64,000 nucleotides of DNA from Flavobacterium sp. Root186 (GTDB lineage Bacteria > Bacteroidota > Bacteroidia > Flavobacteriales > Flavobacteriaceae). Within the stretch, counting starts at the first letter, position 1. Every line of letters starts with the position of its first letter. The position numbers and the translations under genes are program-made. Below the pieces are notes generated by a model. That model searched no databases. It was not told the DNA's origin and saw only the letters and a program-made list of their open reading frames with translations. Location: positions 1,009,853 through 1,073,852 of the forward strand of contig NZ_LMHW01000010.1 of the NCBI RefSeq assembly GCF_001428525.1. The letters are read 5' to 3'. Of the stretch, positions 37,201 to 43,801 are shown one piece after another.

Positions 37201-37391
37201 GCATCTGTCTGTACTCCGTGAGTAGTACCTTTAATAGTTACTGATGCACCTATAATTGGCTGATTTGTAATGTCATCGACTACAGTTCCGTCGAGTTTAG
37301 ATTGAATAAGCGGTGTTGTATTTTGTGCCTGAAATTGCAGGGATGTTAACAAAATTGTAACCCATAAAATGAGGTTTATATTTTTTTTCAT
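34266..37391 (-). CDS. SusC/RagA family TonB-dependent transporter (start corrected to 37391)
   Basis: With the ATG at 37391 the product is 1041 aa and begins with a proper signal peptide, MKKNINLILWVTILLTSLQFQAQ. The frame is open a further 19 codons to 37448, but that stretch is part of the structured leader and encodes no signal peptide. Domains: carboxypeptidase-regulatory-like (GTVVDDITNQPIIGASVTIKG), SusC hallmark VVVGYGTQKRKDITGSV, plug (VRIRGGNSITAGNEPLYVVDG, GSRGANGVVIITTKKG) and barrel ending in LNVTF. It pairs with the SusD 18 bp downstream. Transcription should start behind the sulfur motif at 37864-37890. Confidence 0.95.
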   Translation of the reverse strand: MKKNINLILWVTILLTSLQFQAQNTTPLIQSKLDGTVVDDITNQPIIGASVTIKGTTHGVQTDAEGKFYFQTGQKFPYTLIVSYIGYKKLEIIVEKNPVTIHLKEERQELDELVVVGYGTQKRKDITGSVASVPKANLSQVTSSADNLLRGAVAGVVVTQSSGRPGASSSVRIRGGNSITAGNEPLYVVDGILIYNDNANSSAGVANAGASLNVLSTINPADIESIEVLKDASATAIYGSRGANGVVIITTKKGTKGQDNISYQGYFGFQNVSKKLHVMNASQWASLRNDVQASIGQAPSFSAAQIEAFKTSGSYDWQDAAFRTAAPVQNHQLSFSGGDERSRYAVSAGYFDQEGIVLGSDFRRISLRINYERNYSQNFKFGINANYSNSLSNGVANNGSGGRNPNPLVSVLLTAPVVPIRNENGSYNVTNNPYATSVNGYVPNPINDLENTINETKINRILTSLFGEYKITKKLTAKVAVSGDVIDTKQNYYAPANTSNGAGTKGVASVGDRLVSSVLNENTLNYNTNFGESHKFSALGGYTLQYTKGEVVTAGSNTFINDANTYNALQDGVAVKPYSDAYESVLKSWLARVNYSYKGKYNFTLSARADGSSRFGSESLWGYFPSAGFSWNITDEEFANNIKGVTEAKLRITAGTTGNQEIGNYLALAQMGSVNYSFGGTLYTGLAPTRLANPDLKWEKTNQYNVGLDLSLLDRKINFVFDVYYKKTNDLLISVPVPLTSGYASVLQNIGGVENKGIEIGLTTENLKTENFSWNSNIVFSANRNKVVAIGNGVDQFFPVVPNGSLLQQQPVTVKVGLPLGTFWGYRTNGIFQTQEEVNTQPKINSLANTKVGDRKYVDTNGDGVITALDKGDLGSSQPKFVGSFSNTISYHDFDLNFSFQGSYGGKIFNALNQQLEISTLGTNANVTLEDRWTPTNPSNEIPRATSSPLGIVSERYVEDASFLRLKLITLGYTLPKSVSKKLGTKSVKFYVSAENLITWTKYSGYDPEVSSYEQNNLYPGIDFGSYPNSKTFISGLNVTF

Positions 37392-37492
37392 TTCTTTGTA
37401 ATGGTTTAAGTAATTAACAAGGCGCCCTGAGAGCTGAATTTTCAGCACTCTGATTGTTTCCTTGATTTAGTGATAAATGTTCTTTAAGCCTC

Positions 37493-37518
37493 GCCATTTC
37501 TGTTGCCGCAGAAATGGC
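37493..37518 (-). ncRNA. Conserved leader hairpin B
   Basis: Perfect 10-bp arms GCCATTTCTG/CAGAAATGGC with hexaloop CGGCAA on the minus strand. It begins six nt after the stop codon of the MKTMQTCCCK ORF, with an A-run in between. The C-G pair replacing the T-A pair of hairpin A keeps the stem. Confidence 0.7.
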
Positions 37519-37523
37519 TTTTT

Positions 37524-37556
37524 TTATTTACAGCAGCAAGTTTGCATTGTTTTCAT
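37524..37556 (-). CDS. Cysteine-codon leader peptide MKTMQTCCCK
   Basis: ATG at 37556, three consecutive cysteine codons (TGC TGC TGT), then AAA TAA. The sequence before the start, AAAAAACAACTAAA, is typical of flavobacterial translation starts. The stop is six nt before the leader hairpin, so a ribosome stalled on the Cys codons would sit against the hairpin. This is the arrangement of a classical amino-acid attenuator. Confidence 0.65.
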   Translation of the reverse strand: MKTMQTCCCK

Positions 37557-37742
37557 TTTAGTTGTTTTTTAGTTGGTTAATTATTTTCTTTTTAAAATAT
37601 AGGTATATTCAAAAATCCTTTTGCCGCAGTTTTATGCATCAATTAGATGATTGTAATTCAATAAAAGTAATCTTGTGGTGAAATTGAGATTTCGTTTTTA
37701 GATTTAAAAATTAATCCGATAACGAATGTATTGCTTTAGGAA

Positions 37743-37760
37743 TTAGCAACAGAAGCACAT
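37743..37760 (-). CDS. Cysteine-codon leader peptide MCFCC
   Basis: ATG TGC TTC TGT TGC TAA. It aligns codon for codon with MCSCC of leader A inside a conserved block (GTTATATGTGC..CTGTTG). A competing frame through the same block (…VICASVAN) is also open, so the Cys reading is favoured by its shared stop and Cys codons but not proven. Confidence 0.55.
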   Translation of the reverse strand: MCFCC

Positions 37761-37863
37761 ATAACAACAACTGTTATAAGTATCATTTTTAGGAAGAATA
37801 AAATGCGATATGCTCTCGGTTGTTTTCAAAATACAGCTTTTTTGGTTTCGAATATTATTTTAT

Positions 37864-37890
37864 AACTCTACTAATCCTATAGACAAAGTT
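37864..37890 (-). promoter_or_regulatory. Sulfur promoter motif, copy B
   Basis: Same 27-bp motif as at 26003-26029 with two differences (core CTATAGGATTAGTA). Confidence 0.6.
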
Positions 37891-38095
37891 AATTTTAATA
37901 TAATAAAAACCAAAAGTTTAGTAAACTTTTTTTCAAAATGATGCAGATAAAATGACTTTATTAATTCATGTTTTAGTTTAAATATTTGTTAATCAGTTGG
38001 TTGAGTGTTGTTTTTTATTTTTTAAATGTTAAAAATATTTTTTTAAGGATAATGAATTGTAATATTTTTCATTTAATTTGCTTGTTTTTAATACC

Positions 38096-38275
38096 TTAAT
38101 TACATTTTAAGAACTTAAAAAACTTTCAAAAAAGTCCTCCAGGAAGGTCTAGTTCAAAAAATTATTAGAAAAACAGAAAGGAAAATCTTAATTCCTTTAT
38201 TAGCTTTTTAAAAGGTAATTTTAAAAGAAAGTAAATCAAACTCTTCAGCTTTAAAAGCTATTTGATTTTTTCGCT
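38096..38275 (+). ncRNA. Candidate small RNA ending in an orphan terminator
   Basis: On the plus strand a terminator-like structure with outer arms AAATCAAA/TTTGATTT (38233-38240, 38261-38268), an inner AGCTTT/AAAGCT helix and a T-run ends a stretch with no plus-strand gene upstream. A second hairpin AAAGGAA/TTCCTTT lies at 38177-38198. A near-consensus -7 box (TTAATTTG, one mismatch) is near 38075. Start is approximate and the RNA is inferred. Confidence 0.35.
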
Positions 38276-38340
38276 CGGTATTTAAAAGAATTAAGCTAAA
38301 TTTATATTTTTAAAAAATTTAGATACTTAATTGATTTAAC

Positions 38341-38362
38341 TAAGTAAAAATACTTATATTTG
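38341..38362 (+). promoter_or_regulatory. moeA operon promoter with nitrate-regulon palindrome
   Basis: TAAGTA-AAAA-TACTTA (38341-38356) runs directly into a perfect -7 box TATATTTG (38355-38362), 35 bp before the moeA ATG. The nasA promoter has almost the same 22 bp. Confidence 0.65.
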
Positions 38363-38396
38363 TAATAAGTATTTTTTGCTTGTAAAAATAACACGA

Positions 38397-39569
38397 ATGA
38401 TTAAAGTAGAAGATGCTATAGCGATTATTGAGGCGAACAGCAAAAAAATGCCGACAAAGCTAATTCAGGTTAGCAAAGCGTTAGGATATGTTTTGGCAGA
38501 AAAAGTAATTTCGCCAATCGATATGCCGCCGTTTCGTCAGTCGGCAATGGATGGATATGCCTTTACGCACAGCATCAAACATCAATATGATATTGTTGGA
38601 ATTTCGCAGGCTGGAGATCATTCAAATATAAAATTAAAGCCAAACGAAGCAATTCGAATATTTACAGGTGCTTTTGTTCCCGATGATGCAGATACTGTCG
38701 TCATGCAGGAACATGTAATGGCAAATAAAGATTCGATTTTGATTGCCACAATGCCTGAGAAGCTTTCAAATGTTCGTCTAAAAGGGGAACAAATTGCAAA
38801 AGACGGTGTTGTTTTTGAAGCTAATACTTTAATAACGCCGGCAGCAATTGGGTTTTTAGCTTGTTTAGGAATTACAGAAGTTGAGGTTTACAAAAAGCCG
38901 AAAGCAGCCATTTTAGTTACCGGAAACGAATTAATACAACCGGGAAAAAAACTTAAAAAAGGAAAAATTTTCGAAAGTAATTCGGTTATGCTGGAAGCGG
39001 CACTGCAAACTATCGGAATCAAAAAAACAAAAGTTTACAGAGTAAAAGATAATTTAAAAGCAACAAAAAATGCGCTTAAAAGTATTCTGAAAAAATACGA
39101 TGTTGTTTTAATTTCAGGTGGAATTTCAGTAGGCGATTATGATTTTGTAAAAGAAGCTTTATTGCAAAACGGCGTTCAGGAATTGTTTTATAAAATCAAT
39201 CAGAGACCTGGAAAACCAATGTTCTTTGGCTCAAAAAAGGAAACCTTAGTTTTTGCTTTACCCGGAAATCCAGCTTCATCGCTGACGAATTTTTACATTT
39301 ACGTTTCGCCTGCAATCAAAAACAAATTAGGATTATCGGAAATTCATAAGACAAAAGTAGTTCGTAAATTAAATTCGGATATTAAGAATAATACAGGAAA
39401 AACATTATTCTTAAAAGCAAAATACGATGAAACAAATGTAACAGTTCTCGACGGACAAAGTTCTGCAATGCTTAACACTTTTGCCATAGCAAACAGTTTA
39501 CTTATTGTTCCGGAAGATATTCAGGAATATAAAAAAGGCCAATTAGTAACATTATTGCCGATAGATTAG
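38397..39569 (+). CDS. moeA: Molybdopterin molybdenumtransferase
   Basis: Inserts molybdate into adenylylated molybdopterin. The 390-aa protein from the ATG at 38397 starts MIKVEDAIAIIEANS; the open frame extends seven codons further to a TTG at 38376, which would overlap the promoter. Domains: MoeA N-terminal (DMPPFRQSAMDGYAF), the MoCF/MogA-like core with VTGNELIQPGKKLKKGKIFESNS and ISGGISVGDYDFV, and GKPMFFG...FALPGNPASSLTNF, then the C-terminal domain. It is the first gene of the Moco operon and has its own regulated promoter. Confidence 0.95.
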   Translation: MIKVEDAIAIIEANSKKMPTKLIQVSKALGYVLAEKVISPIDMPPFRQSAMDGYAFTHSIKHQYDIVGISQAGDHSNIKLKPNEAIRIFTGAFVPDDADTVVMQEHVMANKDSILIATMPEKLSNVRLKGEQIAKDGVVFEANTLITPAAIGFLACLGITEVEVYKKPKAAILVTGNELIQPGKKLKKGKIFESNSVMLEAALQTIGIKKTKVYRVKDNLKATKNALKSILKKYDVVLISGGISVGDYDFVKEALLQNGVQELFYKINQRPGKPMFFGSKKETLVFALPGNPASSLTNFYIYVSPAIKNKLGLSEIHKTKVVRKLNSDIKNNTGKTLFLKAKYDETNVTVLDGQSSAMLNTFAIANSLLIVPEDIQEYKKGQLVTLLPID

Positions 39570-39701
39570 AATTTAGAAAATAGAATAAAGAGTAAAGAAA
39601 ATAGATTTTTGGTGTTAAGGATGAAAAGCGGTGTGTAATTTTAAACATATAGCTGAAAACTTGAAACCTGAAACAAAGAAAACCTGATACAAAAACACAC
39701 A

Positions 39702-40448
39702 ATGAACATCTTAAGTTCCGAAAACATAGTACTATTCAGTTTCGCATTAATCATTATTGCGTTTTTATATTCTAGCGTAGGTCACGGCGGTGCATCGGGA
39801 TATTTGGCTTTGATGAGCATTTTTGCTTTCCCGATTTCGATTATGAAACCGTCTGCTTTGCTGTTGAATTTGTTTGTTTCGAGTATATCATTTTTGTTTT
39901 ATTACAGAAAGAATTATTTCAAACCAAAGCTCTTTTATCCGTTTGCAATTGCCTCAATTCCGGCAGCATTCATTGGAGGTTTTATAACTTTAGACAGCGC
40001 GATTTATAAAATTGTTTTAGGAATTGTATTGGTTTTTGTAGCGCTGAGATTGTTTGGCGTATTTAATTTTAAAGAAAAAGAAGAAGTAAAAATCAATCTT
40101 CCGATTGCATTGGTAATTGGTTTTGCAATAGGGTTATTATCAGGAATGTTAGGAATTGGCGGTGGAATTATCCTAAGCCCGATTTTATTGTTTTTAGGTT
40201 GGGCATCGGTAAAAGAATCGGCTGCAGTTTCGAGTTTATTCATTTTTGTGAATTCAACAGCCGGAATGTTAGGTTTCTTTTTAGGAGGAAAAACAATCCC
40301 GATGGAGAGTTTCTATCTGGTTCCGATTGCAGTTGTAGGAGGAATGCTGGGAGGCTTTTACGGAAGCGGTTCTTTCTCTAACAGAACATTAAAAATGGTT
40401 TTAGGAACGGTAATTTTGATGGCAAGCGTCAAATTGATTTTTCCTTGA
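39702..40448 (+). CDS. TauE/SafE family membrane transporter
   Basis: The 248-aa protein has about eight hydrophobic segments and the two family repeats: SVGHGGASGYLALMSIF near residue 28 and GFAIGLLSGMLGIGGGIILSPILL near 130. The family includes sulfite, sulfoacetate and other organic anion exporters. In a Moco operon it might move an oxyanion, but the substrate is unknown. It is 132 bp after moeA and 199 bp before mobA, with a MITE-like element in the latter gap, so it may be only loosely coupled to the operon. Confidence 0.88.
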   Translation: MNILSSENIVLFSFALIIIAFLYSSVGHGGASGYLALMSIFAFPISIMKPSALLLNLFVSSISFLFYYRKNYFKPKLFYPFAIASIPAAFIGGFITLDSAIYKIVLGIVLVFVALRLFGVFNFKEKEEVKINLPIALVIGFAIGLLSGMLGIGGGIILSPILLFLGWASVKESAAVSSLFIFVNSTAGMLGFFLGGKTIPMESFYLVPIAVVGGMLGGFYGSGSFSNRTLKMVLGTVILMASVKLIFP

Positions 40449-40454
40449 AATTTA

Positions 40455-40597
40455 TTTAAACACATAGAAACATAGATTTTTTATGATATTGAAAAAAAAG
40501 ATTTAAAAGATAACAGGTTATCACACATAGCTATGTTTATTTATGCAAGTGAAACGCCTTTAAGCACAAAGAAAAACTATGTTTCTATGTGTTTAAA
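40455..40597. repeat. MITE-like element with 21-bp perfect terminal inverted repeats
   Basis: The ends at 40455-40475 and 40577-40597 are perfect inverted copies (core ACACATAGAAACATAG). The 143-bp element has no coding capacity and lies between the TauE/SafE gene and mobA. A short GAAACCTGAAAC/TTGAAACCTGAAAC repeat follows at 40615-40640. Confidence 0.8.
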
Positions 40598-40647
40598 AAG
40601 ACAAAGATTGGCAAAACCTGAAACTTGAAACCTGAAACAAAAAAGAT

Positions 40648-41223
40648 ATGGAAACAACATTAACAACATTTATTCTTTGCGGTGGAAAAAGCTCTCGCAT
40701 GCAGTCAGAGAAAGGATTGGTTTTGTTTCAGGAAAAACCATTTATTGAACATATAATTAAGGCGATTTTGCCCATTACGGAGCAGATCAAACTAATTACA
40801 GCATCAAAAGAATACGATTATCTTCCTTATGAAAAAATACAGGATATTATTTCAGATAAAGGCCCGTTAGGTGGAATTTATACCGCTTTATCACATTCTG
40901 AAACCGAATTCAATTTGATTTTAAGCTGTGATATTCCGTTGATTTCTACTGAATTGCTAACTGAATTAATTTCAAAACATACAGAAGAAGCTGGAATTAC
41001 CGTTTTTGCTTCCGAAAGTAAAACGCATCCATTAATCGGAATTTATTCAAAAAAAATTGTTCCGATTATCAAAAGTGCGATTGATTCAGATGAATTAAAA
41101 ATGATGGATTTGCTGGCTAAAGTACCGCATCAAATTTTGAATATAGAAGAAAGTGAAAACTTTCATTTGACGAATATTAATTCGGCCGACGAATTAAATG
41201 ACCTGAATATCAATTTAAGTTAA
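40648..41223 (+). CDS. mobA: Molybdenum cofactor guanylyltransferase
   Basis: This 191-aa nucleotidyltransferase links GMP to Moco, giving the guanine dinucleotide form. The N-terminal signature LCGGKSSRMQSEKGLVLFQEKPFIEHI, SDKGPLGGIYTAL and LSCDIPLISTELL (metal-binding Asp) are all present. A related family member could instead transfer CMP, but the bis-MGD nitrate reductase in the window fits MobA. It is followed by cobA after 5 bp. Confidence 0.92.
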   Translation: METTLTTFILCGGKSSRMQSEKGLVLFQEKPFIEHIIKAILPITEQIKLITASKEYDYLPYEKIQDIISDKGPLGGIYTALSHSETEFNLILSCDIPLISTELLTELISKHTEEAGITVFASESKTHPLIGIYSKKIVPIIKSAIDSDELKMMDLLAKVPHQILNIEESENFHLTNINSADELNDLNINLS

Positions 41224-41228
41224 AGATT

Positions 41229-42017
41229 ATGCAAAACTTAAAAACACCAAAATTAACGATTGTTGGCGCGGGTCCGGGCGACGTTGAGCTGATTACGATG
41301 AAAGCCATTAAAGCTTTAAAAAGTGCCGATGTAGTTTTGTATGATGCTTTGGTCAACGAAGAATTGTTAGAATATGCATCAAACGCAGAAATTGTTTTTG
41401 TTGGAAAACGATTAGGCTGTCACGCTTACACGCAAGATCAGATTAATGATTTGATTGTTTCGATGGCAAAAAGTCACGGGCATGTGGTGCGTTTAAAAGG
41501 CGGAGATCCGTTTGTTTTTGGAAGAGGAAGTGAAGAAATTGAATTTGCAGAAGAGTTTGGAATTGAAACCGCTATTGTTCCCGGAATTTCATCTGCTTTG
41601 GGCGTTCCTGCTTCGGTTGGAATTAGTCTGACGCAGCGCAAAGTAGCCGAAAGTTTTTGGGTAATTACCGGAACAACTTCTGATCATAAATTATCAAAAG
41701 ATGTTCTTTTAGCTTCAAAATCGGCGGCGACGGTAGTTATTTTGATGGGAATGCATAAATTGAACGAAATAATTTCTATTTATCAGGAAAACAGAAATGA
41801 CGATTTACCCATAGCCATTATTCAAAACGGAACAAAAAATTCAGAACAAAAAGTGATTGGAACTATCAATACAATCACTAAATTGGTTGCTGAAAAAAAC
41901 ATATCATCGCCCGCTATTATTGTGATTGGCGAAGTGGTTAGAAATACTTCAAGCTGGATTTCCTATTTTCAGGAACATTTTGAAGATGAATTCATTTTTC
42001 AGAATTTAAATTTATAA
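41229..42017 (+). CDS. cobA: Uroporphyrinogen-III C-methyltransferase
   Basis: The 262-aa SAM-dependent enzyme makes precorrin-2, the sirohaem precursor. Motifs: TIVGAGPGDVELITMKAIKALKSADVVLYDALV, GKRLGCHAYTQDQIN, VVRLKGGDPFVFGRGSEE and VPGISSALGVPASVGISLT. It lacks the CysG dehydrogenase/ferrochelatase part, so later sirohaem steps must be encoded elsewhere. Its place in the Moco/nitrate island predicts a sirohaem nitrite reductase outside the window. It is tightly packed with mobA and moaD (5 and 2 bp). Confidence 0.95.
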   Translation: MQNLKTPKLTIVGAGPGDVELITMKAIKALKSADVVLYDALVNEELLEYASNAEIVFVGKRLGCHAYTQDQINDLIVSMAKSHGHVVRLKGGDPFVFGRGSEEIEFAEEFGIETAIVPGISSALGVPASVGISLTQRKVAESFWVITGTTSDHKLSKDVLLASKSAATVVILMGMHKLNEIISIYQENRNDDLPIAIIQNGTKNSEQKVIGTINTITKLVAEKNISSPAIIVIGEVVRNTSSWISYFQEHFEDEFIFQNLNL

Positions 42018-42019
42018 AA

Positions 42020-42259
42020 ATGATCGAGATTAAATATTTTGGAGCTGTCGCTGAAAAGACAAAATGTGAATTCGAAAAGTTATCTTTTTCCGAAGAATTG
42101 TCTCTGCAAAAATTATTGCATGATTTAAACGAAAAATACCAATTTGAATCGCTTTCTTTCAGCGTAGCAGTAAATCAAAAAATAGTTTCAAAAGCAGCAG
42201 ATTACAATTTACAAACAAGTGATATTGTTGCTTTATTACCACCATTTGCCGGAGGATAA
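42020..42259 (+). CDS. moaD: Molybdopterin synthase sulfur carrier subunit
   Basis: The 79-aa ubiquitin-like protein ends in PPFAGG, the di-glycine tail that is adenylylated and thiocarboxylated. It starts MIEIKYFGAVAEKTKCE, as usual for MoaD. It sits between cobA and the ThiF-type activating enzyme that should act on it (10-bp gap). Confidence 0.93.
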   Translation: MIEIKYFGAVAEKTKCEFEKLSFSEELSLQKLLHDLNEKYQFESLSFSVAVNQKIVSKAADYNLQTSDIVALLPPFAGG

Positions 42260-42269
42260 AAATTAATTT

Positions 42270-43346
42270 ATGAGTGCATCAAACCGATATAACCGACAAA
42301 TGATTCTTCCTGAAATAGGAGAGGATGGTCAGTACAAATTATCGAAAGCTAAAGTTTTGGTTATTGGTGCCGGAGGCTTGGGCGCGGCAATTCTGCCTTA
42401 TTTGGCTGCGGCCGGATTTGGCGAAATAGGAATTGTAGATGATGATGATATTGAGATTTCGAATTTACATCGTCAGGTGATTTACAAAAGTTCGGCTGTT
42501 GGAAAATCCAAAGCTGAAGAAGCGAAACTGATGATATCAGAATTGAATCCGCTGGTAAAAGTCAACGCTTTTGCAGAGAAATTATCAGGTAAAAACGCCA
42601 TTTCGTTATTTCAAAACTATGATATTATTGTTGACGCAACAGATAATATTTCAATTAAATATTTAATAAACGATGCTTGTCTGTTAACCAATAAACCAAT
42701 GGTTTACGGATCAATTTTTAGATTTCAAGGACAAGTTTCAGTTTTCAATTATCAAAACGGACCAACATACAGATGTTTGTATCCAGATGAAAACAATAAC
42801 GCTTTAAACTGCGAAGATGCCGGAGTAACCGGAATTTCGGTTGGAATTATCGGAATGCTTCAGGCAAATGAAGTTCTGAAAATGATTCTCGGAATTGGAG
42901 AAGTTTTAAGCGGTAAAATATTAGTTTATAATATTCTCAATAACGAACAGCAAAAATATGATTTTGATAAAAGTGATTTTAAGTCAATAAGCAGAGAATC
43001 ATTCGAAGAAAAATACTATAAATCTGAAGTTGAAGAAGTTAATTTTGAATCGATTTTGGATGAAATAAATAATGATGAGATTCTATTTTTGGATGTTAGA
43101 AATGAAGAGGAACTTCCAAAAATCAATTTAAAAAATCAAATCCAGATTCCATTAATTAATCTAGAAAATGAAATTGAAAAACTGGATAAAAACCAAACGA
43201 TTTACATTTTCTGTCAATCTGGAATTAGAAGTAAAGTCGCAGCAGAGTTACTTCAAAAGCATCAATTTAAAAATATAAAAAGTGTTGCTGGAGGTATTTT
43301 AGCAATGAAAGATTTAATAAAAGAAAAAACTACCATTTCAATTTAA
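42270..43346 (+). CDS. moeB: MoeB/ThiF-type adenylyltransferase fused to a rhodanese domain
   Basis: The 358-aa protein activates the MoaD C terminus. Residues 1-240 form the ThiF/E1-like domain (YNRQMILPEIGEDGQYKLSKAKVLVIGAGGLGAAILPYLAAAG, DDDIEISNLHRQ, DATDN, catalytic Cys in NCEDAGVTG). Residues about 260-355 form a rhodanese domain with an intact loop FCQSGIRSK. The fusion couples adenylylation with sulfur transfer, as in eukaryotic MOCS3. The usual pair of CxxC zinc ligands is incomplete: only YRC is evident in the first half. Confidence 0.93.
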   Translation: MSASNRYNRQMILPEIGEDGQYKLSKAKVLVIGAGGLGAAILPYLAAAGFGEIGIVDDDDIEISNLHRQVIYKSSAVGKSKAEEAKLMISELNPLVKVNAFAEKLSGKNAISLFQNYDIIVDATDNISIKYLINDACLLTNKPMVYGSIFRFQGQVSVFNYQNGPTYRCLYPDENNNALNCEDAGVTGISVGIIGMLQANEVLKMILGIGEVLSGKILVYNILNNEQQKYDFDKSDFKSISRESFEEKYYKSEVEEVNFESILDEINNDEILFLDVRNEEELPKINLKNQIQIPLINLENEIEKLDKNQTIYIFCQSGIRSKVAAELLQKHQFKNIKSVAGGILAMKDLIKEKTTISI

Positions 43347-43349
43347 ATT

Positions 43350-43703
43350 ATGAAGAAAACCTCATTCGTATTATTTATGTTTTTCTGCTTTACACAATTT
43401 ATGTTTTCCCAAAAAGAGGTTGATTATACAGGCGAAACAGAATTATATAAAATTTATGAAAAAGCAGATAAAGAGTTGAATACCGTTTATAATCAGTTGA
43501 AAAAGAAACTAACGGCAAATGATCAGGCAAATTTGGTTACTGCACAAAAAGACTGGATAAAGTTTAGAGATTCAAATTGCAAATTTCAAAGCTATTCTGA
43601 AGATGAAGGAGGAGTTATAGCAAACAAAATGTATATAGATTGTAGAACTCAAATGACAATCGACAGAACTAAAGAATTGAAAAGTTTGTTGAGTGATTTT
43701 TAA
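43350..43703 (+). CDS. LprI-like (DUF1311) secreted protein
   Basis: The 117-aa protein has a signal peptide (MKKTSFVLFMFFCFTQFMFSQ) and the DUF1311 layout, an amphipathic helix followed by QKDWIKFRDSNCKF...MYIDCRTQMTIDRTKEL, with the two conserved cysteines expected to form a disulfide. The family includes lysozyme inhibitor LprI. It has no evident role in Moco synthesis although it starts 4 bp after moeB in the same direction; 98 bp separate it from moaE. Confidence 0.85.
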   Translation: MKKTSFVLFMFFCFTQFMFSQKEVDYTGETELYKIYEKADKELNTVYNQLKKKLTANDQANLVTAQKDWIKFRDSNCKFQSYSEDEGGVIANKMYIDCRTQMTIDRTKELKSLLSDF

Positions 43704-43801
43704 AATTTATAATTAATAATTCGAGATAAATTTGACACTATTTTACAGATTGAATAAAATAAAAATTCGTGAATTCGTGGCTATCAAAAAAAACATAAAA
43801 A

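Larger units (their letters stand above)
37392..37890 (-). promoter_or_regulatory. Leader B: candidate cysteine-responsive 5' leader of the SusCD-sulfatase operon
   Basis: The order on the minus strand is the same as in leader A: 27-bp motif (37864-37890, CTATAGGATTAGTA core), block TTTTGAAAACAAC (about 37819-37831), MCFCC ORF (37743-37760), MKTMQTCCCK ORF (37524-37556), hairpin (37493-37518) and TTAAAGAACATTTATCACT (37469-37487). It then continues about 75 nt further than leader A, with an additional stem AGAG-t-GCTGAA/TTCAGC-TCT enclosed by CAAGG/CCTTG, before the SusC ATG at 37391. Confidence 0.7.

Noticed and set aside
37392..37448. Upstream start for the SusC gene at 37448
   Set aside because: The extra 19 residues precede an excellent signal peptide and coincide with structured leader RNA.
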